Of a DNA stretch of 64,000 nucleotides, positions 9,284 through 17,428 are shown piece after piece. This stretch comes from M3007 sp041392625 (GTDB lineage Bacteria > Bacteroidota > Bacteroidia > Chitinophagales > Saprospiraceae). Position 1 is the first letter of the stretch, and every line of letters begins with the position of its first letter. The stretch covers positions 62,001 through 126,000 of the forward strand of contig JAWKLR010000011.1 in the NCBI GenBank assembly GCA_041392625.1, given 5' to 3'. The translations under genes were made by a program, and so were the position numbers. The notes beneath the pieces are model-generated. The model ran no database searches. It saw nothing but the letters and a program-made list of their open reading frames with translations, and was not told the origin of the DNA.

Positions 9284-10312
9284 CTATTCAACTTCCTGGA
9301 GCAGGCGTTGAAAGCCCTCTGTTGTTGCAACCTGAAGCTGGTTGCTGGAGTCGGCATATATGCAGTATACATCCATGCCTTTTTGTGCTGCGAGTTTCAT
9401 TGTTTGGTCGAGGCCCATAACCAAAAAAGCAGTTGCATATGCGTCTGCATCCATGCAGTTGTCTGCGAGCACCGAAACGCTCAACAGGCTGTGTTCTACC
9501 GGGTATCCTGAGATCGGGTTAATTGCATGGCTGTACTTGTGCCCGTCTCGCTCAATGAATTTTCGGTAACTACCGGATGTTGCCAGCGAACGGTCACTGA
9601 GACCTACCACAGTTTGTAGCGTACGCGGTGCATCTGGCTCGACGGGCTTGTCAATCCCAATTTGCCAGGGAGTTTCCGAGGCGTTTAGGCCTGCAGTGCG
9701 CACCTCACCGCCAATTTCTACCATGTATCGTTCTACCCCTTTGCTTTCGAGAAATTCGGCCATTACATCGACTGTATAGCCCTGTGCAATGGCATTCATG
9801 TCAACTTGCATTGCGGGGTTGGATTTTACCAGTTTACCTTCTACCAACTGGATTTTTTCATACCCTATAAGTTGCTGAAGACTATCAACCATGGCCGAGT
9901 CTGGCGGAGGCAAATTTTTCTTAAATGAAAAACCCCAGGCGCGCACGAGCGGGCCAACTGAGATATCAAAAATGCCTTTGGTATCTTCAGAAATTGCATG
10001 GGCGCGTTCGAATACCCGAATGAAGTGTACATCAGCCTGGGCAGGCAAATTGGCATTGAATGCAGTAATAATGGAAGCGGTATCCCAGGTAGACATGCTG
10101 TGGTCTACTGCACGGAATAAACTATCAACTTCCTTGGAAAAATCTCTTGATTTTGAATCAAGGTAGCGGATAGAAAAGGTAGTGCCCTGGGCTTTGCCCT
10201 CCAACTGAATGAATGCGTCCTGTGGTGAGTCACAGGATTCAAACAGCAGGCTGCAAAGTCCAAGGCACCATATGCTGCTTGTGAAAAGGATATTCAACAA
10301 GCTTTTGTTCAT
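9284..10312 (-). CDS. apbE: FAD:protein FMN transferase (ApbE)
   Basis: A 342-residue exported flavin transferase that attaches FMN to Thr residues of NqrB and NqrC. A lipoprotein-like signal (…LLFESCDS) leads into the ApbE domain. Recognised motifs are QGTTFSIRY near the start, QGYTVDVMAEFLE, YMVEIGGEVRTAG, HAINPISGYPV and DADAYATAFLVMG; the last holds metal-binding Asp and Thr/Ala residues. It begins 13 bases after the nqrF stop codon, so it is very likely co-transcribed as the last gene of the operon. The start at 10312 (MNKSLLNILFTSS) is preferred because it gives the signal peptide. Confidence 0.92.
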   Translation of the reverse strand: MNKSLLNILFTSSIWCLGLCSLLFESCDSPQDAFIQLEGKAQGTTFSIRYLDSKSRDFSKEVDSLFRAVDHSMSTWDTASIITAFNANLPAQADVHFIRVFERAHAISEDTKGIFDISVGPLVRAWGFSFKKNLPPPDSAMVDSLQQLIGYEKIQLVEGKLVKSNPAMQVDMNAIAQGYTVDVMAEFLESKGVERYMVEIGGEVRTAGLNASETPWQIGIDKPVEPDAPRTLQTVVGLSDRSLATSGSYRKFIERDGHKYSHAINPISGYPVEHSLLSVSVLADNCMDADAYATAFLVMGLDQTMKLAAQKGMDVYCIYADSSNQLQVATTEGFQRLLQEVE

Positions 10313-10325
10313 TTCGATCTTGCTA

Positions 10326-11576
10326 TTAGCTACCGAAGTCGTCGAATGCAATTTTCTCTGGTGGAACGCCAAGGCTGTCCAGCATGTTTCCTACCGCATC
10401 AAGCATGAGCGGTGGTCCACAGAGGTAGTATTCGATTTCTTCTGGTTCTTCGTGTTTGCTTAGGTAGTTGTCCAGAACAACTTTGTGGATAAATCCTACA
10501 GGTCCATCCCAGTTATCTTCCGGCAATGGCTCAGAAAGTGCAATGTGGAATGAGAAGTTCGGGAATTCTTTTTCAATTGCGCGGAAATGGTCTTCGTAGA
10601 AGATTTCACGCTTGCTACGTGCTCCGTACCAGTAAGAAACCTTACGGCCTGTTTTCAGAGTATGGAACAGGTGGAACACCTGAGAACGCAATGGAGCCAT
10701 ACCGGCACCACCACCAATGTATACCATTTCGCAATCGGTATCCTTAATATGGAATTCACCGTAAGGACCGGAGATGGTTACCTTGTCACCAGGTTTGCGT
10801 GAGAATACAAAAGAAGAACACAAACCAGGATTTACGTCCATCCAGGTATTCTTTGCACGATCCCAAGGTGGGGTGGCAATACGGATGTTGAGCATGATGA
10901 TATTGCCCTCAGCCGGGTGGTTGGCCATAGAATACGCACGGAATACCGGCTCATCAATAACCGTTTTCAAATCCCAGATATTGAATTTGTCGTAGTCGTC
11001 GCGGTACTCGTCATCAATTTTGTACAAATCTGTTTTAAAATTGATCACGCCTTCCGGCACGTCTACCTGGATGTAGTCACCAGAACGGAATTTCAGCGAT
11101 TCACCTTCAGGAAGTTTTACAACAAACTCCTTGATAAAGGTAGAAACGTTGTCATTGGAAACAACTTCGCATTCCCATTTCTTAACGCCAAACACCTCAT
11201 CTGGAACCTGAATTTCCATGTCTTCTTTAACCTTTACCTGACAAGCAAGACGCTCTTTTTCAGCAACTTCCTTGCGGTTAAGGTGGTTGGTTTCTGTTGG
11301 AAGTGCATCACCACCACCAGAAAACACCTTACAGCGACACATGGCACAGGTACCACCACCACCGCATGCGGAGGCGAGGTAAATGTCATTATCAGACAAT
11401 ACGGAAAGCAGGGTCGCCCCAGGCTTTACGATCAGTGGTTCTTCTGTTTTGCCATTGATCACGATGGATACATCCTTCTGAGGAAGGAGTTTGGCTTTGG
11501 CCGTCAGAATCAGGAAGACCAAAAGAAGAATGATAAATATAAAAACGACTATACTACTCGTTAGAACCGGAATCAT
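10326..11576 (-). CDS. nqrF: Na+-NQR subunit F (NADH dehydrogenase subunit)
   Basis: A 416-residue subunit that takes hydride from NADH and passes electrons to the complex. One N-terminal TM helix (residues about 5-25) is followed by a plant-type 2Fe-2S domain with C71, C77, C80 and C112 (ACGGGGTCAMC … RLACQV). A ferredoxin-reductase module holds the FAD motif RAYSMAN and the NAD motif GGGAGMAPLRS, and it ends in an aromatic-poor tail (…AFDDFGS). Length fits the family. It is preceded by nqrE with a 30-base gap. Confidence 0.96.
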   Translation of the reverse strand: MIPVLTSSIVVFIFIILLLVFLILTAKAKLLPQKDVSIVINGKTEEPLIVKPGATLLSVLSDNDIYLASACGGGGTCAMCRCKVFSGGGDALPTETNHLNRKEVAEKERLACQVKVKEDMEIQVPDEVFGVKKWECEVVSNDNVSTFIKEFVVKLPEGESLKFRSGDYIQVDVPEGVINFKTDLYKIDDEYRDDYDKFNIWDLKTVIDEPVFRAYSMANHPAEGNIIMLNIRIATPPWDRAKNTWMDVNPGLCSSFVFSRKPGDKVTISGPYGEFHIKDTDCEMVYIGGGAGMAPLRSQVFHLFHTLKTGRKVSYWYGARSKREIFYEDHFRAIEKEFPNFSFHIALSEPLPEDNWDGPVGFIHKVVLDNYLSKHEEPEEIEYYLCGPPLMLDAVGNMLDSLGVPPEKIAFDDFGS

Positions 11577-11606
11577 AACCGAAAGTTACGAGGTGAAAAA
11601 ATTGGG

Positions 11607-12221
11607 TTATAGTTGAATACCTGAGAAACTCAGGAAGGCCATTCCCATCAACCCTGTGATGATCATAGCGATGCCCAGTCCCTGCAACGGGGCCGGAATA
11701 TTGGAATAGCGCAAACGTTCCCGAATGGCTGCAAGCAATACGATGGCCAGGAAGAAACCAATTCCGGATCCAACGGAGAAAACTGCCGTTTCAGAAAAGT
11801 TGTATTCACGTTCCTGCATAAACAGGGAAGTTCCAAGAATGGAACAGTTTACTGTAATCAGTGGGAGGAAAATACCCAATGCGCTGTACAGCGCAGGAGC
11901 GAATTTTTCTACTACCATTTCTACCAACTGCACAGCCCCGGCGATTGTCGAGATGAACAGAATGAACGAAAGGAAGGTAAGGTCTACGGTAGCCAACGAA
12001 GGGCTGATCCATGCCAAAGCACCTTCTTTCAACATGTAGGTGATGATCAGGTAGTTAAGCGGAGTGGTCAGCACCATCACGAAGATAACCGCAAGGCCCA
12101 GACCAAATGCTGTTTTCAGTTTCTTGGAAACAGCGAGGAAAGAACACATTCCGAGGAAGAACGCAAAAACCACGTTTTCCACGAAAATGGACTTGATGAA
12201 AATGTTGATCAAATTTTCCAT
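11607..12221 (-). CDS. nqrE: Na+-NQR subunit E
   Basis: A 204-residue integral membrane subunit with six hydrophobic helices, homologous to NqrD in inverted topology. It contains the Cys-bearing half-helices that hold the intramembrane Fe site (…VFAFFLGMCSFLAVS… and …LITVNCSILGTSLF…). It is separated from nqrD by 11 bases, which suggests translational coupling. Confidence 0.95.
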   Translation of the reverse strand: MENLINIFIKSIFVENVVFAFFLGMCSFLAVSKKLKTAFGLGLAVIFVMVLTTPLNYLIITYMLKEGALAWISPSLATVDLTFLSFILFISTIAGAVQLVEMVVEKFAPALYSALGIFLPLITVNCSILGTSLFMQEREYNFSETAVFSVGSGIGFFLAIVLLAAIRERLRYSNIPAPLQGLGIAMIITGLMGMAFLSFSGIQL

Positions 12222-12232
12222 GAAAAAAGTTT

Positions 12233-12904
12233 TTACGATACGTTATTCAATTTAGGATTGCGTCCGCGCTGCCACCAGATATACAAACCGATGAGGAACA
12301 GAGCAGATGGAGGCAATACCATCAAGCCGTTGTTGACATAGCCCATGTCGTATGCCCACTGTGGAATAACCTGGAATCCGAGCAATTTACCGGCACCTAG
12401 CAGTTCGCGGAAAGCGGCTACTGTAACCAGAATCACACCGTAACCCAGACCGTTACCGATTCCATCGAGGAAAGAAGGCCATGGTTTTTGTCCCAACGCA
12501 AAGGCCTCCAAACGACCCATGATGATGCAGTTGGTGATAATCAGACCTACATAAACCGAAAGTTTCTTACTGACATCGAACATGTAGGCTTTCAATACCT
12601 GGTCAACGATTGTTACCAACAATGCAACAACAATCAGCTGGACAATAATACGTACCCGTGTAGGAATGGTATTCCGGATCAGGGAAACGATCAGGTTTGA
12701 AAATGCTGTTACGAAAATAACCCCCATGGTCATGATGAGCGCAGGCTTAACCTGTACTGTAACGGCGAGGGCAGAACAGATACCCAAGACCTGTACGGTA
12801 ACCGGGTTGGTATCATCCAGAGGATCCCGGAGGGTCCGCAGGTTCTTTTTAGAAAAGAGTGGCTCCCGCTTTTGAGGAGGAGCAGCGGTTTCTACATTGC
12901 TCAT
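12233..12904 (-). CDS. nqrD: Na+-NQR subunit D
   Basis: A 223-residue integral membrane subunit. The Cys-containing segments QVLGICSALAVTV and LIITNCIIMGRLEAFA pair with those of NqrE to form the membrane Fe centre. The N-terminus carries a short charged tail (…PPQKREPLFSKKNLRTL). Its start codon overlaps the stop region of nqrC at 12904. Confidence 0.95.
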   Translation of the reverse strand: MSNVETAAPPQKREPLFSKKNLRTLRDPLDDTNPVTVQVLGICSALAVTVQVKPALIMTMGVIFVTAFSNLIVSLIRNTIPTRVRIIVQLIVVALLVTIVDQVLKAYMFDVSKKLSVYVGLIITNCIIMGRLEAFALGQKPWPSFLDGIGNGLGYGVILVTVAAFRELLGAGKLLGFQVIPQWAYDMGYVNNGLMVLPPSALFLIGLYIWWQRGRNPKLNNVS

Positions 12905-13614
12905 TATTCAGCAGATTTTTGTTTTTCGAAATAGGTTAGGTACGGCTTAACACAGTCCATCAACATGGCATCGGTGCCACGGGATGTAATGGTTCCACCA
13001 GAAATACCATCCACACGGTGCGCCTCACCTCCATCGAATTTTTCGGAAGGCTTCAAAACACGTACTGAAACAAATGCTCCGGAATCATCCAGGATTTTTT
13101 TACCCTGAAACTGTTCCTGGAAATATTTTTCAGCAATCTCAGCACCCAGACCCGGAGTCTCCCCTTTGTGGTCAAAGTTTGAGCCATACACGGTATTGAA
13201 ATCGTCTTCGATGGACAGGTAGCCCCAAATTGGGCCCCAAAGACCAACGCCCCACATGGGAACGATGTAACATTTTTTGCCGTCATCAGCAGTGAAGACG
13301 TACAAAGGAAGGCGGCGCTCGCCGTAAGGCTTTGCCACTTCTTTTTTCATGATTACATCGCTCACGTCAACGCCCTCAATCACTTCGCCCTGGTCGTTAA
13401 TAACCATGGAAACGATGTGGTCAGAATAGGTCTGCTCGATCTTGTTTTGATCGGCCAGATCCAGACGCACAGAGCGCAGAATGTTCTTCTTGTTATCCAA
13501 GGCAACATTGTACTCCTGCTTGGGCTTCAACGTTTCGGATGTAAATGCCAGTACGATCGCGGTAATCACAGAGATACCTGCGGCGTATACGAAGGTATAA
13601 AAATTACTATGCAC
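12904..13614 (-). CDS. nqrC: Na+-NQR subunit C (covalent FMN)
   Basis: A 236-residue subunit with one N-terminal TM helix and a periplasmic FMN domain. The flavinylation site reads DGISGGTITSRG, with T208 as the likely FMN-bearing Thr. The usual form is SGAT, so Gly replaces Ala at residue 207. ApbE encoded in the same operon would attach the FMN. The gene overlaps nqrB by 8 bases. Confidence 0.95.
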   Translation of the reverse strand: MHSNFYTFVYAAGISVITAIVLAFTSETLKPKQEYNVALDNKKNILRSVRLDLADQNKIEQTYSDHIVSMVINDQGEVIEGVDVSDVIMKKEVAKPYGERRLPLYVFTADDGKKCYIVPMWGVGLWGPIWGYLSIEDDFNTVYGSNFDHKGETPGLGAEIAEKYFQEQFQGKKILDDSGAFVSVRVLKPSEKFDGGEAHRVDGISGGTITSRGTDAMLMDCVKPYLTYFEKQKSAE

Positions 13615-14764
13615 GCTTCAAACGGGATTTAATGTGTTGATTGAGAACAATTTCGTCGATCAATGGCGCAAAGACATTCATCAGCAGGATGCTAAGCATC
13701 ATTGCTTCCGGATATGCCGGGTTGAATACACGCAAAATGACCGTAAAGCCTCCGATGAGAAGGCCGTAAATGTATTTTCCTGTATTGGTATGAGAGGCTG
13801 TAACCGGGTCGGTTGCCATAAACACAGCACCAAATGCAAAACCACCCATCAACCAGTGGTAATGTGCTGGTGTGTGCATTGCATGCAACAGGTTGTCAGC
13901 AGGAGCCAATACATTGAAAAGCAGACCCATGAGGTATCCGCCTACAAAGACAGAAACAATAACCCGCCAGCTTCCGACACCACTGATAACCAGAATGAGT
14001 GCGCCAATCAAACAGGCCAACACGCTGGTTTCACCAATGGAGCCTTGCTCAAATCCGAAAAACATATCTGAGGCCGAAGGGAGGGCCGTATAATCGGTGT
14101 CAAATGTAACCAGGTTGGTTGCACCTGACCAGCCATCCAGGATGGCATGTCCTGCTTCGGGAGTCAAATCTGTCCAGATTTCACCAGACATAAACGCCGG
14201 GAAAGCAAAGAAGAGAAATGCACGAGCAAGCAAGGCTGGGTTCATAAAGTTCATACCCGTTCCACCGAAGATTTCTTTACCGATCAGGGTACAGAAGATG
14301 GCAGCAAGCGCAACCATCCACAGAGGAACAGTTACAGGCATGATAAGAGGAATCAACATTCCCGTAACAAGGTAGCCCTCGTTAACAGAGTGCTTGTTGC
14401 TGACCGCAAATGCGAATTCAACACCAAGACCTACTGCATAGGAAACGATGATGATTGGAAGTACCTTCCAAAAGCCAAACATGAAGGCTTGCATGGTTGT
14501 GTATTCCATGCCAAAAGCCATATAGTGCTGGGCACCCGTATTCCACATCCCCCACAACAAACACGGAACCATTGCGAGAACAACGGTGATCATGGTCCGT
14601 TTCAAGTCCATGGCGTCACGCACGTGAACACCCTGGGTTGTTGTGTGGTTTGGTACAAATAAAAAGGTCTCGAACGCATCGTAAGCCGGATAAAGTTTCT
14701 CCAGTTTACCGCCCTTTTCAAAATGTGGCTTTACGGAATCTAGTAAGCGTCTGAACAACTGCAT
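13607..14764 (-). CDS. nqrB: Na+-NQR subunit B (covalent FMN, Na+ channel)
   Basis: A 385-residue membrane subunit with about ten helices. The FMN site is LDGWSGATNLVTF with T216 as the attachment residue, matching the family SGAT motif. A helix-rich core (…GGTGMNFMNPALLARAFLFFAFPAF…) is typical. Riboflavin and ubiquinone sites are expected from the family. It follows nqrA with a 27-base gap. Confidence 0.96.
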   Translation of the reverse strand: MQLFRRLLDSVKPHFEKGGKLEKLYPAYDAFETFLFVPNHTTTQGVHVRDAMDLKRTMITVVLAMVPCLLWGMWNTGAQHYMAFGMEYTTMQAFMFGFWKVLPIIIVSYAVGLGVEFAFAVSNKHSVNEGYLVTGMLIPLIMPVTVPLWMVALAAIFCTLIGKEIFGGTGMNFMNPALLARAFLFFAFPAFMSGEIWTDLTPEAGHAILDGWSGATNLVTFDTDYTALPSASDMFFGFEQGSIGETSVLACLIGALILVISGVGSWRVIVSVFVGGYLMGLLFNVLAPADNLLHAMHTPAHYHWLMGGFAFGAVFMATDPVTASHTNTGKYIYGLLIGGFTVILRVFNPAYPEAMMLSILLMNVFAPLIDEIVLNQHIKSRLKRA

Positions 14765-14791
14765 AAGTACGCCGTATGTGTTTAGTTGGCC

Positions 14792-16153
14792 TTAAGCTTC
14801 GGTACGCATGTACTCCAAGCCTTCGGTAATGATTTGTTGAACGTCAATTTTAGATGTGCAAACGAATTCGCACAAAGCGAGGTCTTCTTCAATCACCTCG
14901 TAGATCCCCAGTTGCTCCATGCGCTCCACATCGCGGGCCATGATGCTCTTCAAAAGAAATACCGGGTAAATATTCATGGGCAAAACTTGCTCGTATTGAT
15001 TGGTCATTACAAAATTCCGCTCTTCACCGTGCAAATTAGTATCCAGGTTGTACTTTTTGTTTTTGTTCAACCAGGAGAAAAATGTGCGGGAAAGGCTGAG
15101 CTTGTCGAAGCCAGGCATCAACCAGCCAAGGAATTCGTAGTGGTTTCCTTCCGGAATAACCGTTACCTGATTGCAGTAGAAGGAAAGAAAATCTTCCTTG
15201 GAAGATTTGGCTCCAGTAAGGATATTGCCCTGAATAATGCGGCAATTGTCATCCTTAATCTGATCATTCAGGAAAGTAGAAAGTTGCTGACCGCAAATCA
15301 TGCGGTAGTATTTTGGTTCATTCAGGCAAGAACCTGCAGCGGCAACAACTCGTGTTGGGTTGTAGTGCCCCTCGGTGAAGAGGCGGCCAATGATTACAAC
15401 ATCCTGTGGAGCGGCAGTCCAAACCGTTTCACCTGAACCTACCGGATCGGTATGGTGAATCTGGATACCTACGTTACCGGCAGGGTGTGGTCCGTTAAAA
15501 GTATGAACCGTAACACCACTCATTTCAGAAGCACCTGGAACAGTTTGTCCAGGACGAACACCCAAATTGAGTTTGTTGCCGGAAAGCACGCGGAGTACTT
15601 CCAAACCAGCACGGAAATTATCGGCCTCGTTAGAAAGCACGTAATCCATGTCTGGTGCAAGTGGTGAAGAATCAAAACAGGAAACGTAAATTGCTTTTGG
15701 CTCATCCTGCGGATTTGCAATAACTCCGTATGGACGCTGGCGGAGGTAGTTCCAGGCACCGCTTTCGAGCAAACGCTCGATGATAGCACCCCGATCCATT
15801 TTTGAAGGATCGCTTTTGCCATAATCTACATACTTCACATTGCTCTTGTCGGGAAGAATACGCACTTCCAGAATGCGGCGTTTTTCTCCACGAACAATAT
15901 CAACGATTTCTCCGCTGACAGGTGCAGGAAATTTCAGTTCTTCCCGGTTTTTATCAAAAAACACAGGCTGACCAGCCTGAACCTCATCCCCAACTTTAAC
16001 CAACAGTTTGGGGACAACTCCCCGGAAATCACTGGGCTTAACGGCTACCAGGTCCGAAACGGGAAGGTCAACGCATTGAGCTGCAGCAGCTCCGATTAAT
16101 TTGATGTCGTATCCGCGGTTGATGCGAACGTTGCGACCATTAGACATAAGCAT
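14792..16153 (-). CDS. nqrA: Na+-NQR subunit A
   Basis: A 453-residue soluble subunit on the cytoplasmic side, first gene of nqrABCDEF-apbE. The N-terminal biotinyl-lipoyl-like part (RGYDIKLIGAA…, KVGDEVQAGQPVFFDK, FPAPVSGEIVDIVRGEKRR) and the middle RLFTEGHYNPTRVVAAAG stretch are typical. The start could be 16153 (MLMSNGRN) or the third codon, 16147. Confidence 0.95.
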   Translation of the reverse strand: MLMSNGRNVRINRGYDIKLIGAAAAQCVDLPVSDLVAVKPSDFRGVVPKLLVKVGDEVQAGQPVFFDKNREELKFPAPVSGEIVDIVRGEKRRILEVRILPDKSNVKYVDYGKSDPSKMDRGAIIERLLESGAWNYLRQRPYGVIANPQDEPKAIYVSCFDSSPLAPDMDYVLSNEADNFRAGLEVLRVLSGNKLNLGVRPGQTVPGASEMSGVTVHTFNGPHPAGNVGIQIHHTDPVGSGETVWTAAPQDVVIIGRLFTEGHYNPTRVVAAAGSCLNEPKYYRMICGQQLSTFLNDQIKDDNCRIIQGNILTGAKSSKEDFLSFYCNQVTVIPEGNHYEFLGWLMPGFDKLSLSRTFFSWLNKNKKYNLDTNLHGEERNFVMTNQYEQVLPMNIYPVFLLKSIMARDVERMEQLGIYEVIEEDLALCEFVCTSKIDVQQIITEGLEYMRTEA

Positions 16154-16216
16154 TTAAATTTGGCGCAAAAGAATGAAACTATGCAGTAATTTCCAACATA
16201 ATTTCCAGGAAAAATG

Positions 16217-16224
16217 CAAAACTA
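16217..16224 (-). promoter_or_regulatory. Possible -7 box of the nqr operon
   Basis: TAGTTTTG on the minus strand fits TAnnTTTG and lies about 64 bases before the nqrA start. No clear -33 element is correctly spaced. It is the best candidate in the 148-base gap to hemH. Confidence 0.3.
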
Positions 16225-16301
16225 GCTATTCAATTAATCATTATAGCCGATTGCCACTGCTTTTCATCTTATTTATACTGAATATAATTAAGAAATTTAC
16301 G

Positions 16302-17312
16302 CTATTGAATCAATTCTACCACAGCATGGGCCCAGGCCGCCTGATCATTCAAACTCGGTACCAGATCCAATGCTTCGCCACCCGCTTCAATAAATTCTTC
16401 CCGGTACTCCTCCCCTATTTCGATGGTGGTCTCCAGGCAATCTGCTGTAAAGGCCGGACAAAAAACCAACACCCGCTTATGCCCTTTTGCCGCCAAATCC
16501 TGAATCACCGCACTGGTATAAGGCTGCGTCCAGGGGTCACGACCCAAACGCGATTGAAAACAGAGGGTGTATTTGCTTTCAGGAATCGACAGGGACGCCG
16601 CAATTGCTCGTGTCGTAGCATGGCATTGGGCCGAGTAACAAAACTGATTTGTAGGGCTTAATTCCTGACAACAATGTTCTTTTTGCAAACAATGCTGAAA
16701 CATATCAGCCTTGCGCAACTGCCGCTGCGGTAAGCCGTGGTAACTGAACAGGACATGATCGTATGACGCAAGGTCAAAAGCCCGGGCGTTTACAGCAAAC
16801 AATTCAACCAATTGCGGGGCAGTCGGATAGGAATTGATCAATTTCAAGTCCGGGATATTTTGCTTTTTTGACAAAATCCGCATCACCTCTTCGTGTACCG
16901 AACCCGTCGTTGCCGATGCGTATTGAGGGAACAAAGGAAACACCACCAGGCGCTCTACTTTCTCCGTAAGCAGCGAGTCAATTGCCGATTCCAGCGAAGG
17001 GTTTTGGTAGCGCATTCCCAGGCGTACCCGGTATTCAGCGCCAAGAATATCCTGAACCTGCTCTGCCAGTCGCTCACCATAAAACTTGAGGGGGGAACCA
17101 TCTTCCGTCCACAACTCCTGATAAGCCTTGGCCGACTTACCGGAACGGAATGGGGCAATAATCCCGCGCACCAACAGGTTTCTGGCAATGGGATTGATAT
17201 CAATAACCCGGGGGTCCAGCAAAAACTGTTTCAAATACCGGTACACTGCACCGCGTTCGGGTGCATCCGGAGTGCCGAGATTCACAAGGAGAATTCCAGT
17301 TGGTCCTGTCAT
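16302..17312 (-). CDS. hemH: Ferrochelatase
   Basis: A 336-residue HemH that inserts Fe2+ into protoporphyrin IX, the last step of haem b synthesis. Motifs are LLVNLGTPDAPE at the start, VFPLFPQYASATTGS, the active-site His in LFSYHGLPQRQL, and the conserved Glu in FTADCLETTIEIGEEY. Cys residues in the middle (CCQELSPTNQFCYSAQC) may hold an Fe-S cluster, as in some ferrochelatases, but this is inference. Haem supply fits the many haem proteins in the window. Confidence 0.95.
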   Translation of the reverse strand: MTGPTGILLVNLGTPDAPERGAVYRYLKQFLLDPRVIDINPIARNLLVRGIIAPFRSGKSAKAYQELWTEDGSPLKFYGERLAEQVQDILGAEYRVRLGMRYQNPSLESAIDSLLTEKVERLVVFPLFPQYASATTGSVHEEVMRILSKKQNIPDLKLINSYPTAPQLVELFAVNARAFDLASYDHVLFSYHGLPQRQLRKADMFQHCLQKEHCCQELSPTNQFCYSAQCHATTRAIAASLSIPESKYTLCFQSRLGRDPWTQPYTSAVIQDLAAKGHKRVLVFCPAFTADCLETTIEIGEEYREEFIEAGGEALDLVPSLNDQAAWAHAVVELIQ

Positions 17313-17409
17313 AAAAAAAGTACAATGCGTTTTTCAGGGAAGCGCAAAAGAAAGCCAATCCGTCTGTTAGTCCGAATTGGGAGTAACAGAATCTGTGCCC
17401 TGCCGAGGG

Positions 17410-17417
17410 CAAAGGTA
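17410..17417 (-). promoter_or_regulatory. Possible -7 box of hemH
   Basis: TACCTTTG on the minus strand is a perfect TAnnTTTG, about 98 bases before the hemH start. A well-spaced -33 box is not evident; it would fall in the end of the ABC gene. Confidence 0.45.
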
Positions 17418-17428
17418 AGATAAGTGCT

